NCBI GenBank assembly: GCA_949320185.1
Contig: CASGHK010000019.1
Location: forward strand, 1-47,879
DNA: 47,879 bases
Reading direction: 5' to 3'
From: an uncultured Methanomicrobiales archaeon
GTDB taxonomy: Archaea > Halobacteriota > Methanomicrobia > Methanomicrobiales > Methanospirillaceae
Part shown: positions 15,258 to 23,581 of the stretch, piece after piece
Layout: every line of letters starts with the position of its first letter
How positions within the stretch are numbered: position 1 is the first letter of the stretch
Position numbers and translations under genes: made by a program
The notes under the pieces: generated by a model
What the model saw: only the letters and a program-made list of their open reading frames with translations
Databases searched by the model: none
What the model was told of the DNA's origin: nothing

Positions 15258-17999
15258 ATGAGTGAACAGGATTATCAGCTCGAATACTTCAGATCCGAGG
15301 GATTCGAGCGGCGCATCTGCACAAGCTGCGGAGCGGCGTTCTGGACTCGGGATCCGGAGAGACAGGTCTGCGGCGACGCCCCATGCGAGCCGTACTCGTT
15401 CATCGGGGACCCGGTCTTCGCACCTCACACCCTTCCCGAGATGCGCGAGGCCTACCTCTCATTCTTCGAGCGGCATGAGCACACCCGGATCGACCGTTAT
15501 CCCGTCGCCGCGCGTTGGCGCGACGACATCTACCTGACGATCGCATCGATCGCGGACTTCCAACCATTCGTGACCAGTGGACAGGTCCCCCCGCCGGCCA
15601 ACCCGCTCACCATCTCGCAGCCCTGTATCCGCCTCAACGACCTCGACTCGGTCGGGCGATCGGGAAGACATCTCACCCTCTTCGAGATGATGGCCCACCA
15701 TGCGTTCAACGATGCGACGACAGAGATATACTGGAAGGACCGCACGGTCGAGCTCTGCGACCAGTTCCTCGCCTCCATCGGGGGAGACCTCGAACGGGTC
15801 ACCTACAAGGAGCACCCGTGGGTCGGGGGCGGCAACGCCGGCCCTTCGGTGGAGGTGCTGATCGGCGGGCTCGAGGTGGCGACCCTCGTTTTCATGTCGC
15901 TGGGGAGACAGAAGACGAACGAGCCGCCGATCGAGCTCGAGGGGAAGCTGTACTATCCGATGCAGAACCGGATCGTCGATACCGGTTACGGGCTCGAACG
16001 ACTCACCTGGGCCTCTTCGGGTTCACCGACGATCTACGACGCGGTCTTTCCCGACCTCGTCTCGTCGCTTCTCTCCGATGCCGGCCTCGACCACCACCTC
16101 ACCGACAAGAACTACACCAAGATCCTCGCTCTCAACGCGAAGTTCGCCGGCCTGATGGATATCTCAGGCCCGAATCTCTTCGCACTCCGGAAGAAGGTGG
16201 CAGCCGCCATCGACGTCCCGATCGACCGGCTCACCAAGATGATCACACCGATAGAGCAGGTCTACACGATCGCGGACCACTCGCGGTGCCTCGCCTACAT
16301 GCTCGGAGACTGTATCGTTCCGTCCAACGTCCGGGAGGGCTATCTCGCGCGGCTCGTGCTCCGCCGCACCCTCCGTGTCATGAACGACCTTCGGCTCGAT
16401 CTGCCGCTGGCCGACCTGGTCGAGCGACAGGTGAAGACGATCGGGGAAGAGCAGTTCGATCAGTCGATCGATGTGATCCGCGAGATCGTTGAACGGGAGA
16501 CCGAGAAATACAGCGCGACCATCGAACGGGGGACCAGGATCATCCAGAAAGTGGCGTCGTCCTACAAGAAGAAGGCCGAAAAGGTGCCGCTCTCCGAGGT
16601 CATCACCCTCTATGACTCCCATGGCCTTCCGGCAGAGTTGATTCGCGAAGTGGCGGCTGAAGAAGGAGCAGTTGTCGAACTGCCCGATAACTTCTATTCC
16701 CTCGTGGCTTCGATGCACTCCGAGAGTCAGAAGGACGGTGGTGAAGACCCGATGGCCCGGTACGAACCGCGGATCGCGTCTCTACCGCCTACGCGCGCGC
16801 TCTACTACGAACAGCCCTCCGAGGTCGAGTTCGAGGCGATCGTGATCGACTTCTTTGACGGGTTCGCTGTCCTCGACCAGACCCTCTTCTACCCGGAGGG
16901 TGGTGGACAGCCTGCCGACACGGGCACCCTTCTCACGACGGAGTCGATGGTCCGGGTCGAAGACGTCGCGAAGATGGGGGACGTGATCCTCCACCGTGTG
17001 ACCGGCGGTGTCCTGAAACGTGGGGAGCGGGTAAAGGGCATGGTGGACGAGGAGCGGCGCTGGTCTCTCATGCGGCACCACACCGCGACACACATCCTGT
17101 TGCACGCGGCAAAAGAGGTGCTCGGAGCCCATATCCACCAGGCAGGGTCTCAGAATGGCTCCGATTCGGCTCGTCTGGACATCAGGCACTTTAAGCATAT
17201 AACCGAGGAAGAACTCCGGAAGATCGAACTCCGGGCAAACCAGATCCTGCAGAACAACAAACCGGTCTACATCAAGCAGGAGGAGCGCCAGCGTGCCGAA
17301 CAGAAATACGGGTTCACACTCTATCAGGGCGGTGTGCCCCCGGGCTCCAGGATCCGGGTGGTGCAGGTCGGTAGTGAGATCCAGGCCTGCGCCGGCACCC
17401 ATGTCCGAACGACGGGTGAGATTGGGGTGATCAAGGTCCTGGGCGTCGAACATATCCAGGACGGTATCGAGCGCATCATCTTCGCGGCTGGACGTGCCGC
17501 CATCGAGGCGATGCAGCAGACAGAACAGCTCCTGAAGGACGCCGCCGCCGAGCTGCGGATCCAGCCTGAGAACCTGCCGTCGACCGTGCAGCGCTTCTTC
17601 ACCGAGTGGAAGGAGCGAGGAAAAGAGGTCGAAAGACTCAGAAAGAAGCTGGTCGAGCTGGAACTGGCTCAGATCGATTACGAACAGATCGGCCCTGCAT
17701 ACGTGGTGATCCGCGAGCTTGACGTCGATCCGTCGCAGCTTGCAGCCCTTGCCCGGAAGCTGGCGAAAACCAATGGCATCGCATTCCTCGCGTCTTCGAG
17801 CGATCGGCTCCACTTGGTGCTCGCCTCCGGCACGCCACGAGTGAACGCTGGAGAGATCCTCGGCGATATTGCAGAGGCGTTCGGCGGAAAGGGCGGCGGG
17901 AACATGACTATGGCGCACGCGATCTCCCCGGAACGCGAACGGAGTGCCGATGCGCTCAAGGCGGGACGTCGCCTGATCACGACCGCGCTGAATGGATAA
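15258..17999 (+). CDS. alaS: Alanyl-tRNA synthetase, archaeal type
   Basis: The 913-residue protein has the archaeal N-terminal extension with a CxxC...C...C cluster (C21, C24, C38, C43) ahead of the class II catalytic core (NPLTISQPCIRLNDLDSVG and HLTLFEMMAHHAFN). The editing domain follows, with HTATHILLH near residue 608 and CAGTHV near 710, the zinc ligands that clear Ser- and Gly-tRNA(Ala). The C-terminal DHHA1-like domain ends in GGKGGGNMTMAHAI. Length is typical of archaeal AlaRS. It overlaps the following regulator by 8 nt. Confidence 0.97.
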   Translation: MSEQDYQLEYFRSEGFERRICTSCGAAFWTRDPERQVCGDAPCEPYSFIGDPVFAPHTLPEMREAYLSFFERHEHTRIDRYPVAARWRDDIYLTIASIADFQPFVTSGQVPPPANPLTISQPCIRLNDLDSVGRSGRHLTLFEMMAHHAFNDATTEIYWKDRTVELCDQFLASIGGDLERVTYKEHPWVGGGNAGPSVEVLIGGLEVATLVFMSLGRQKTNEPPIELEGKLYYPMQNRIVDTGYGLERLTWASSGSPTIYDAVFPDLVSSLLSDAGLDHHLTDKNYTKILALNAKFAGLMDISGPNLFALRKKVAAAIDVPIDRLTKMITPIEQVYTIADHSRCLAYMLGDCIVPSNVREGYLARLVLRRTLRVMNDLRLDLPLADLVERQVKTIGEEQFDQSIDVIREIVERETEKYSATIERGTRIIQKVASSYKKKAEKVPLSEVITLYDSHGLPAELIREVAAEEGAVVELPDNFYSLVASMHSESQKDGGEDPMARYEPRIASLPPTRALYYEQPSEVEFEAIVIDFFDGFAVLDQTLFYPEGGGQPADTGTLLTTESMVRVEDVAKMGDVILHRVTGGVLKRGERVKGMVDEERRWSLMRHHTATHILLHAAKEVLGAHIHQAGSQNGSDSARLDIRHFKHITEEELRKIELRANQILQNNKPVYIKQEERQRAEQKYGFTLYQGGVPPGSRIRVVQVGSEIQACAGTHVRTTGEIGVIKVLGVEHIQDGIERIIFAAGRAAIEAMQQTEQLLKDAAAELRIQPENLPSTVQRFFTEWKERGKEVERLRKKLVELELAQIDYEQIGPAYVVIRELDVDPSQLAALARKLAKTNGIAFLASSSDRLHLVLASGTPRVNAGEILGDIAEAFGGKGGGNMTMAHAISPERERSADALKAGRRLITTALNG

Positions 18000-18561
18000 A
18001 GGACCCAGGATACTGCATCCGGGAGACCCGGAGGCGCAGACTCTCGCCCGGGCGATCGCCTCACCGACAGCCGGCGATATCCTGAAGGTCCTCGGCGAGG
18101 AGCCGATGACCGCATCGGCCCTCGCCACCCGTCTCGCCATTCCCATCACCACCGCCGCGTATCATCTTGAACACCTGGTGGACGCCGGGGTCATCGAGGT
18201 GAAGGAGACGAGGTGGAGCCGAAAAGGACGCGAGCAGAAGGTCTACCATCTGGCCGACCGGCTCGTGATCGTCAGCCCCGCCAGAGAGGACCTCGGGACC
18301 CTGCTTCGCAAGTACGCTGCCCTCGGCATTGTCCTGGGCGCGACAGCGGTGATTGCCGCCCTGATGGAGATGAACACTGCCGCGCCGACAATGATGAGAG
18401 CGGGAGCAGGGGAAGCGAACGACCTGATGCCGGGTTCGATGACTGTCGCTGGCTCCACTCCCGAGTCGATGGTCCCGTTCATCCTGCTCGGCGGCCTTGT
18501 GGTCATCGTCTCTCTCATTCTCTTCGACCTCTTCTCGGCAAGGAAGACGGAGAGGCCCTGA
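17992..18561 (+). CDS. ArsR-like winged-helix regulator with two membrane segments
   Basis: The 189-residue protein has a winged-helix DNA-binding domain (residues 20-95: GDILKVLGEEPMTASALATR, then ITTAAYHLEHLVDAGVIEV and GREQKVYHLADR). Two hydrophobic segments follow at about 105-122 and 160-180, separated by a Met/Ala/Gly-rich loop. This is the archaeal membrane-anchored ArsR layout, in which the DNA reader is tethered and the loop may sense an outside signal. The target is unknown. Translation is probably coupled to alaS, whose last 8 nt it shares. Confidence 0.8.
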   Translation: MDKGPRILHPGDPEAQTLARAIASPTAGDILKVLGEEPMTASALATRLAIPITTAAYHLEHLVDAGVIEVKETRWSRKGREQKVYHLADRLVIVSPAREDLGTLLRKYAALGIVLGATAVIAALMEMNTAAPTMMRAGAGEANDLMPGSMTVAGSTPESMVPFILLGGLVVIVSLILFDLFSARKTERP

Positions 18562-18677
18562 CTGGTGGGAACCCATCACCGTCCTGCATATCCCTTCTTC
18601 AGGTCTTCGAGCCTGATCACCGCTTATCGCGCCTGACGAGAGACCAATCGTGCCGCACCGATCGGGGACGAAGGGTC

Positions 18678-18685
18678 TTTATATA
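18678..18685 (+). promoter_or_regulatory. TATA-like box in the gap upstream of the ferritin-like unit
   Basis: TTTATATA is the most canonical TATA element in the 321-nt gap 18562-18882, and no convincing gene starts at the matching distance. A transcript from here would have a leader of about 175 nt before the 28-codon ORF. It may be a long-leader promoter or mark a small RNA. I see no other gene in this gap. Confidence 0.45.
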
Positions 18686-18818
18686 AGCGCAAACGGCAAG
18701 CACCCCCTACATACCAGCGGCATACCCATGGGAGATGCGGAGGAGAGCAGATCCCAGGTGACCGGGTAGATCTCAGTCCACTGCCGAGCGGCCCCTCAAC
18801 CCGACGTGGGCAACAGCC

Positions 18819-18826
18819 TTTTTATC
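18819..18826 (+). promoter_or_regulatory. Second TATA-like box, proximal to the 28-codon ORF
   Basis: CTTTTTATCT lies about 60 nt before the ATG at 18883. A start near 18848 would give a 35-nt leader that contains the hairpin segments at 18853-18879. Confidence 0.45.
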
Positions 18827-18852
18827 TATTCGGTGAGAGGTTGGATCTGAAA

Positions 18853-18879
18853 GGGGACTCTGACCCCCGAGAGGGGGAG
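18853..18879 (+). promoter_or_regulatory. Mutually exclusive G/C hairpins overlapping a ribosome binding site
   Basis: GGGG at 18853-18856 and GGGGG at 18873-18877 can each pair with the single CCCCC at 18864-18868. The second pairing closes a GAGA tetraloop (18869-18872) and buries the G-rich ribosome site (GAGGGGGAG) of the ORF starting at 18883. The first pairing would free it. The layout resembles a simple translational switch. The structure is visible in the sequence; the function and any ligand are inference. Confidence 0.45.
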
Positions 18880-18882
18880 TGA

Positions 18883-18969
18883 ATGACTGATGACAACCCT
18901 GGCGAGCAGTCGGCCATCGACACGAAGAGCCCGCCTCCAGGGGTACTAATAAACCAGGGAGAGACCTGA
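18883..18969 (+). CDS. 28-codon ORF coupled to the ferritin-like gene
   Basis: The ATG at 18883 follows a G-rich ribosome site and opens a 28-codon frame (MTDDNPGEQSAID, then TKSPPPGVLINQGET). Its TGA overlaps the ATG of the demi-ferritin gene as TGATG. The peptide is hydrophilic, with no membrane segment. The tight overlap and the site hidden in a hairpin suggest either a leader peptide controlling the next gene or a small partner of the ferritin. It is too short for homology to be judged by eye. Confidence 0.45.
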   Translation: MTDDNPGEQSAIDTKSPPPGVLINQGET

Positions 18970-19328
18970 TGCCAGACTTCACAAAACCGTTCTCCGGAAA
19001 TGTATCGGACCGCAAGATGACCAACGAGGAGCTCGTTCGGGCGATGCGCCTGAACGTGGCTGCTGAGGAGGAGGCCACGTTCCTCTACATGGCGCATGCC
19101 GAGGCCACCGATCATCCACTCGCGAAGAAGGTGCTGATCGACATCGCGAACGAGGAGAGGGTCCATATCGGCGAGTTCAACAGGCTCATCCAGATCCTGA
19201 CCGGGGACGAGGATCAGTTCCTTGCGAAAGGGGCAGCAGAGGTCGACGAGATGAACGGAAAGGAAGAGACGTCGACGGATCCACCGACAAAGCCCCAGAA
19301 AAAAACTGGAAAACCGTCCAAGAAGTAG
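18969..19328 (+). CDS. Encapsulin-type demi-ferritin (EncFtn-like), no shell domain
   Basis: The 119-residue protein has a two-helix ferritin-like module with metal ligands in RLNVAAEEEATFLYMAHAEA and LIDIANEERVHIGEFNRL (Glu and ExxH). This matches, from memory, the N-terminal ferritin-like domain that precedes the encapsulin shell in Pyrococcus furiosus (EL...LRL...E..A..LY, then KxLxDxAxEExxHxGEF). Here the protein stops after a Lys/Pro/Thr-rich tail of about 25 residues, and no shell gene follows. Such demi-ferritins oxidise Fe(II) and depend on encapsulation for storage. A diffusible rubrerythrin-like role is the alternative. Confidence 0.8.
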   Translation: MPDFTKPFSGNVSDRKMTNEELVRAMRLNVAAEEEATFLYMAHAEATDHPLAKKVLIDIANEERVHIGEFNRLIQILTGDEDQFLAKGAAEVDEMNGKEETSTDPPTKPQKKTGKPSKK

Positions 19329-19510
19329 CCTGGAGTTGATCCATCGACCTCGATCCCCTCTTTTCGACCTTCCCCGAGGCCCGTATGGAGACGTGACCCT
19401 CCACGTTCGGCGCGGGAACCCGGACGAAAAGCCCGATGACCGATGCACGAGGGACCGTAGAACCCGTCAACGGGTGCAGGTACTCTCGAATAGCATCGGA
19501 TTGCCGAAGA

Positions 19511-19533
19511 TTTTTTCAAAACTGATTTATCGG
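19511..19533 (+). promoter_or_regulatory. T6 tract and TATA-like box before the PEGA gene
   Basis: TTTTTT at 19511-19516 may end the ferritin transcript. GATTTATCGG at 19524-19533 is a TATA-like box about 35 nt before the ATG at 19562, which argues for that start over the in-frame GTG at 19541. The rest of the 233-nt gap shows no gene. Confidence 0.45.
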
Positions 19534-19561
19534 ATCGTACGTGAAGCCTAGTACGATCATC

Positions 19562-21178
19562 ATGTCACATTCTCGAACATCATGCCTGATCGCAGTGCTG
19601 GTCCTCTTCGTCACTGCGATCTCCATGCCCGTCGTGGCCGATGGCGATACCGGACTTGTCCGCATCACGTCATCTCCTGGCGGAGCTCTCGTGTACGTCG
19701 ACGACATCTATCGAGGTGTCACCGCCGTTCAGAGCGGACAGTCCGCCTCGATCGAGGTGACCTCCGGGATCCAGCACAACCTCCGGGTCTCGAAACAGGG
19801 ATACCAGGACTATGAGACGACGTTCTCGGTAAACCCCGGCCAGTTGAACGAGATCTCCGTCACCCTGCCATCGGTTACCCAGACCTCGATCTTCGGCACC
19901 ATCCAGGTCCAGTCCTCGCCCACGGGGGCGAACGTCTACATCGACGGTCAGTTCCACGGGACCACTCCTTCCCAGGCGGGTTCCTACCTCTCCCAGGACG
20001 TGATCGCAGGCAAACATATCGTCTCGGTGCAGCTGAACGGCTATGTCACCTACTCGACCACGGTCCAGGTGCTCTCAGGAGAGAGGAAGAGTGTCGTTGC
20101 CAACCTGAACCAGGACCGGCCCGATGGCTCCATCCAGGTGCGCACCTCGCCCGACGGCGCCACAGTGGTCCTGGACGGGATCGACCTGCGGACAGCACCG
20201 GTGACGTTTGCTAATGTCAACGCCGGCACTCACACCATCGTCGCCAGTCTCGACGGATACCAGTCGGTCTCGAAGTCCGTGCAGGTGAACGCCGGCCAGA
20301 CCGCGCAGCTCGACATCACGCTCAACCCGATCGGACCATCGTACGGCTCAGCCCGTATCCAGTCGGTTCCCTCGAGCGCCGATGTCTACATCGATGGCCT
20401 CTACCGCGGTGCAACACCGGTAACAGTTGGCAACCTGGGCGTCGGCACGCATAATGTTCTGCTCCGGCGCGCGGGCTTCCAGGAGTACTCCACGACCATC
20501 CAGGTATCGGCCGGGAGCATAAGCGAGATTCGACCGACGTTGACAGCCCTTCCATCGACAACCGGTTCGGTCGACGTGATCTCGTATCCCGCAGGTGCTT
20601 CGGTCTACATTGACGCGGTGTACTATGGACAGACGAACACCTGGGACGCCCTCGACATCCCCAATATTGCCCCTGGCGACCACTCCTGCAAGCTGATGCT
20701 CGGCGGGTACTACGACTATGTCACGACCGTCACGGTGATGGCGGGAAGGACCACGAACGTGGTCGCAACCCTGAAAGACCTTCCGACCTCGAACCCCAAC
20801 GGGCAGGTTGCCGTCGTATCGGTACCATCGGGTGCTGCGGTCTACATCGACAATGTCTACCGGGGGATCACGCCCCTGACCGTGCGTGACGTCCCGAAGA
20901 ACTCGCACAATGTCCTGATCCGCCAGGCGGGTTTCCAGGACTGGACCACATCGGTCCAGGTGTTCGAGGGTGAGACAGCCCAGGTCTCGGCATCCCTGGT
21001 CCCCGGAGGCGGAGCAACGACAACAGCCGCAACGAGCGCGATCACTACGAGTGTGACAACCGTTCCCCCGTCTGCAACGACGGCAGTACCCACCACAACC
21101 AAGGCCGGACTGATCGAAGGGCTCGCTCTCGCAGGAGTGGCTCTCGCTGGCCTCATGGTCGTCGTCTCCCGCCGTTAA
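19562..21178 (+). CDS. Secreted six-PEGA-repeat surface protein
   Basis: The 538-residue protein begins with a signal peptide (CLIAVLVLFVTAISMPVVA) and contains six tandem PEGA domains of 65-70 residues, each with the core SSPxGAxVYIDxxYxGxTP and ending GYxxYxTTVxV. A Thr-rich linker and a C-terminal membrane helix ending SRR follow, the usual archaeal surface anchor. PEGA domains are beta-sandwich modules of archaeal surface proteins, perhaps S-layer or carbohydrate linked. The repeats differ in sequence, so no recent duplication is evident. Its promoter sits just upstream, and the next gene is convergent, only 11 nt away. Confidence 0.85.
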   Translation: MSHSRTSCLIAVLVLFVTAISMPVVADGDTGLVRITSSPGGALVYVDDIYRGVTAVQSGQSASIEVTSGIQHNLRVSKQGYQDYETTFSVNPGQLNEISVTLPSVTQTSIFGTIQVQSSPTGANVYIDGQFHGTTPSQAGSYLSQDVIAGKHIVSVQLNGYVTYSTTVQVLSGERKSVVANLNQDRPDGSIQVRTSPDGATVVLDGIDLRTAPVTFANVNAGTHTIVASLDGYQSVSKSVQVNAGQTAQLDITLNPIGPSYGSARIQSVPSSADVYIDGLYRGATPVTVGNLGVGTHNVLLRRAGFQEYSTTIQVSAGSISEIRPTLTALPSTTGSVDVISYPAGASVYIDAVYYGQTNTWDALDIPNIAPGDHSCKLMLGGYYDYVTTVTVMAGRTTNVVATLKDLPTSNPNGQVAVVSVPSGAAVYIDNVYRGITPLTVRDVPKNSHNVLIRQAGFQDWTTSVQVFEGETAQVSASLVPGGGATTTAATSAITTSVTTVPPSATTAVPTTTKAGLIEGLALAGVALAGLMVVVSRR

Positions 21179-21189
21179 TCCGGCCAATT

Positions 21190-23175
21190 TCACTCTTTTT
21201 TCTCGGGCCCGGTAAAGAGAGATCCGACACCCGCGAGGGATGCTGGAGAACCGAACAGGACAACAACGTCACCAGGGAGCAGAGGTTCCCCGGGGGATGG
21301 ATTCGAGATGGTGGTGAGCCCGCGCCGGATGGCAAGGACAGTCGCATTGAAATCCTCCCGTAGCCGGGACTCGTCAAGCCGTCGTCCGGCGATGCTCGAA
21401 TCGACGGCGATCCGATAGGTGCGGATGTCCAGGTTGTAGAGCCGTCCCTCGATGTCGACCCCTCCCGATGCCGATGCCCTGAGCGACCGGAACATCGCGT
21501 ACCCGTCCGCGCGAACACGGTCGACGTAGCCTTCGATCTCGTTGAACGGTACCATGTAGACCGATAGTACGCGTGTCACCAGCTCGATCAGGGCCTCGAA
21601 CTCTTCGGCCACCACTTCGTCGGCGCCAGCAGCTCTCAGCCCTTCGATCTCGGCTGCGTATCGGACGCGGACCGCAATGAAGAGACCGGGGTTCATCCTT
21701 CGAGCAGTTCGGACGACACGTGCAACAGCCCCCGGGTCGGAGATGACACAGACGAGCATGCGGGCCTGCTGAACGCCGGCCCATTCGAGAACACCGGCAT
21801 GCGCGGCATCCCCGAAGATGATCGGTTCACCCTTCTGCTGCATCCTTCGCACGGTCTCAGGGTTCGCCTCGATAATCCGGTATTCGATCCCCGAATCTCG
21901 CGCGACACGAGAGATCTTCTGGCCGGAAAGTCCGAAACCGACGATCACCAGGTGTCCCGCGAGCGGTGCCGGCTCGGGAGCGCCCCGTCTCTGCGGCACT
22001 GATTCGATCAGGCGGTCCCCTATCAGGCAGGAGAGCCGGATCAGGAACGGGGCAGTGGCCATCGAAACGACGGCAGCATTGAGGAAGAGCTGGTACTGGT
22101 CGGTCAAGAGCAGCCCGAGCGCCAGGGCGCTGTTCGCGATCACGAATGAGAACTCACCGACGTGGGCGAGAGAGAGTCCGCCGATCACAACGGGGCGAAC
22201 AGGTAGGCCGAGTGCCCGGGCAGAGAGCATCCCGGGAAGCGTCTTTATCAGCACGATCCCCACTGTCAGTCCGGCCACGAGGAAGGGCTGGTCGAGAAGG
22301 AACTGGATCTCGAGCAGCATCCCGATAGAGACAAAGAAGATGCCGGCAAAGAGGTCGCGGAACGGCAAGACGATGGCCATCGTCTCGTGCCTGAACTCGG
22401 AGTCCGCGATCAGAAGTCCGGCGAGAAACGCACCGAAGGCAAAAGAGAGACCCAGCATCCCGGAGAGATAGACGGTCAGGATGCAGATCGCCACCACAGA
22501 GAAGAGGAACACCTCGCTCGAACGGATCCGTGCTGCGTGGTAGAGGAGGGTAGGAACCCCCCACCGCAGGCTCACCAGGATCACGGCAAGGATGATGCCG
22601 CCCCTGGCAATCGCCAGGGGCAGCTGCTCCAGGCCCACCAGGGTGTCGCCGGCGAGGACAGGGAGGAGCAGCATGATCGGAACGACTGCCAGGTCCTGGA
22701 AGATCAGGACCGAGAGCAGGAACCGTCCCTGGGGTGAACTCCGCTCGCCCCTCTCCCCGAGTGCTGCCATTACGATCGTCGTGCTGGAGACGGCGATCAT
22801 CACGCCGAATACCGCGGCGACGGGTGGCGAAAGGCCAAGGGCAATGGCAATAATGTAGACCGCCCCCGCAGTGAGCAGGAGCTGGAGTGCGCCACCGACG
22901 ATCAGCATATGGCTGGCGCGGAGAAGGTCGCGGAACGAGATCTCGAGGCCGATGGTGAAGAGGAGAAGGATGACACCGAGTTCGGCGTACTGGGAGATCA
23001 TCGCCTGATCGGCGACAAGGCGAAGGCCATCGGGGCCTATCAGGACTCCGGCTGCCAGGTACCCGACAACACCAGGGACATGGAATCGGTGGCAGATGAA
23101 GAGGGCTGCGATCGAGAAACCCAGGATGGCCAGGAATTCGAAGAGGAGCCAGGGTTCAAGGGCATTCGCAACCAG
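21190..23175 (-). CDS. CPA2-family cation/H+ antiporter with TrkA-N and TrkA-C (KefB-like)
   Basis: An internal ATG at 23001 would remove the first transmembrane helices, but the open frame upstream encodes LAILGFSIAALFICHRFHVP and GYLAAGVLIGPDGL, clearly family sequence. The best start is a CTG at 23175, 5 nt after a strong GGAGGTG ribosome site, giving 661 residues. About twelve membrane helices are followed by a Rossmann TrkA-N domain (IVGFGLSGQKISRVARDSG near 410) and a TrkA-C domain. Such proteins exchange K+ or Na+ for protons under nucleotide control. A frameshift hiding an ATG cannot be excluded. Confidence 0.85.
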   Translation of the reverse strand: MVANALEPWLLFEFLAILGFSIAALFICHRFHVPGVVGYLAAGVLIGPDGLRLVADQAMISQYAELGVILLLFTIGLEISFRDLLRASHMLIVGGALQLLLTAGAVYIIAIALGLSPPVAAVFGVMIAVSSTTIVMAALGERGERSSPQGRFLLSVLIFQDLAVVPIMLLLPVLAGDTLVGLEQLPLAIARGGIILAVILVSLRWGVPTLLYHAARIRSSEVFLFSVVAICILTVYLSGMLGLSFAFGAFLAGLLIADSEFRHETMAIVLPFRDLFAGIFFVSIGMLLEIQFLLDQPFLVAGLTVGIVLIKTLPGMLSARALGLPVRPVVIGGLSLAHVGEFSFVIANSALALGLLLTDQYQLFLNAAVVSMATAPFLIRLSCLIGDRLIESVPQRRGAPEPAPLAGHLVIVGFGLSGQKISRVARDSGIEYRIIEANPETVRRMQQKGEPIIFGDAAHAGVLEWAGVQQARMLVCVISDPGAVARVVRTARRMNPGLFIAVRVRYAAEIEGLRAAGADEVVAEEFEALIELVTRVLSVYMVPFNEIEGYVDRVRADGYAMFRSLRASASGGVDIEGRLYNLDIRTYRIAVDSSIAGRRLDESRLREDFNATVLAIRRGLTTISNPSPGEPLLPGDVVVLFGSPASLAGVGSLFTGPEKKE

Positions 23176-23232
23176 GAGTCCACCTCCTTGATCTGCTAAC
23201 GCATGGCACAGTCGCCAGGCAGTCAGACCATA

Positions 23233-23244
23233 CCATTAAGTATG
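23233..23244. promoter_or_regulatory. Divergent TATA-like element
   Basis: CCATTAAGTATG lies 65 nt before the antiporter CTG start on the minus strand, and about 33 nt before the ATG at 23273 on the plus strand. It can be read as TTAAGTAT or as the reverse ATACTTAA. Confidence 0.4.
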
Positions 23245-23272
23245 CCACAATCACTGATCGTGGTACCGAACC

Positions 23273-23563
23273 ATGGCAGTATCTCCATCGCAGGTGCCAG
23301 GGGCGTTCGAGACGATCCAGCGTCAGAACGTGCAGCATGACGACCAACGCCTCGACCCGGGACTTGGGCGCCTCACCGAGAGTGTCGCGCCACCGGACAA
23401 CATTCACTGGAACCTCGTGGTTGCGCTCCCCGTTGGATTCACCTTCGCCCTCGGGTTGTTGTTGCTTGCATTCGGAGGGGTCCACCTGCGGGAGGCGATT
23501 GCGTTCATCGTGGCGGGTGGACTGGGGCTTGCAGCTGTCCGGTACCTCGACCGGCATTCGTGA
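23273..23563 (+). CDS. Small two-helix membrane protein, unknown
   Basis: The 96-residue protein has a hydrophilic N-terminal 45 residues and two hydrophobic helices (LVVALPVGFTFALGLLLLAF and AIAFIVAGGLGLAAV) separated by a short turn. It ends YLDRHS. I do not recognise a family. It diverges from the antiporter gene and could be a small partner, but that is inference from position only. Confidence 0.55.
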   Translation: MAVSPSQVPGAFETIQRQNVQHDDQRLDPGLGRLTESVAPPDNIHWNLVVALPVGFTFALGLLLLAFGGVHLREAIAFIVAGGLGLAAVRYLDRHS

Positions 23564-23581
23564 AAAAGAGATCGACGACCC

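Noticed and set aside
18728..18769. 13-codon ORF after the strong TATA box at 18678
   Set aside because: Too short to assess and lacking any ribosome site or similarity.
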